The notes beneath the pieces were generated by a model. The model was given only the letters and a program-made list of their open reading frames with translations, made no database searches and was not told the DNA's origin. From an uncultured Kiritimatiellota bacterium (GTDB taxonomy: Bacteria; Verrucomicrobiota; Kiritimatiellia; RFP12; UBA1067), in contig CAKULR010000122.1 in the NCBI GenBank assembly GCA_934667295.1, positions 1 to 5,543 of the forward strand: 5,543 nt of DNA, read 5' to 3'. Positions 5,447-5,543 of the stretch are shown in pieces; position 1 is the first letter of the stretch, and each line of letters starts with the position of its first letter. Position numbers and translations under genes: made by a program.

Positions 5447-5543
5447 TCACGCCTCCAGCTCAGCGGAGAGCTTGGCGGCGAAATCGTCGAGCTTCATGGC
5501 GCCCCGGGCGCCGTCCGTGCGGGACCGCTCGGAAATCTGTCCG
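5447..5543 (-). CDS. thrS: Threonyl-tRNA synthetase, C-terminal end (partial)
   Basis: The frame ending at the TGA at 5447-5449 is open to the right edge and gives 31 complete residues, ending ARGAMKLDDFAAKLSAELEA. This resembles the extreme C-terminus of ThrRS, where a segment of the type RSR..G..G.M.LD.F...L..E closes the anticodon-binding domain. ThrRS charges tRNA-Thr in the cytoplasm. The assignment is supported by position, since thrS directly upstream of infC is a widespread bacterial order. The stop is 39 bases before the infC AUC start, in a G-poor, A/C-rich spacer with no visible terminator, so the two are probably co-transcribed. The fragment is too short to be certain by itself. 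Confidence 0.72.
   Translation of the reverse strand, partial: GQISERSRTDGARGAMKLDDFAAKLSAELEA

Overview
All genes in this window read on the minus strand, so the biological order runs from the right edge to the left: thrS (3' end only), infC, cysS, three consecutive DNA cytosine-5 methyltransferase genes, and the 5' part of an unrecognised gene cut by the left edge. This is bacterial DNA. The thrS-infC junction is the classic bacterial arrangement. The housekeeping half is clearly richer in G+C than the methyltransferase half: one 60-base line counted by hand in each gave 42/60 GC at 4021-4080 and 34/60 at 2041-2100. No protein here fixes the phylum. The cysS gene directly after infC, and a Gly/Pro-rich tail on IF3, would fit a high-GC lineage such as the PVC group, but that is only a guess.

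Right part (about 3330-5543): the end of threonyl-tRNA synthetase, then translation initiation factor IF3, then cysteinyl-tRNA synthetase. The infC gene appears to begin at an AUC codon just after a strong Shine-Dalgarno sequence, because an in-frame stop lies two codons upstream; this is the rare-start arrangement known for infC autoregulation. Between infC and cysS lie 101 bases with a perfect 11-bp stem-loop, a second smaller hairpin, and a possible promoter whose -10 element is only 8 bases from the cysS ATG.

Left part (1-3328): a tightly packed cassette of three full-length m5C methyltransferases with all key motifs intact, followed by an unidentified ORF. The first methyltransferase starts one base after the cysS stop, the second follows after a short gap, and the third and the unidentified ORF each overlap the previous gene by an ATGA. 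The second and third enzymes are clear paralogues with similar target-recognition regions; the first is a different type. The cassette looks like an acquired restriction-modification or related defence island inserted behind cysS and probably read from the host operon, methylases first. The expected nuclease is not visible, unless the truncated left-edge gene is part of it.
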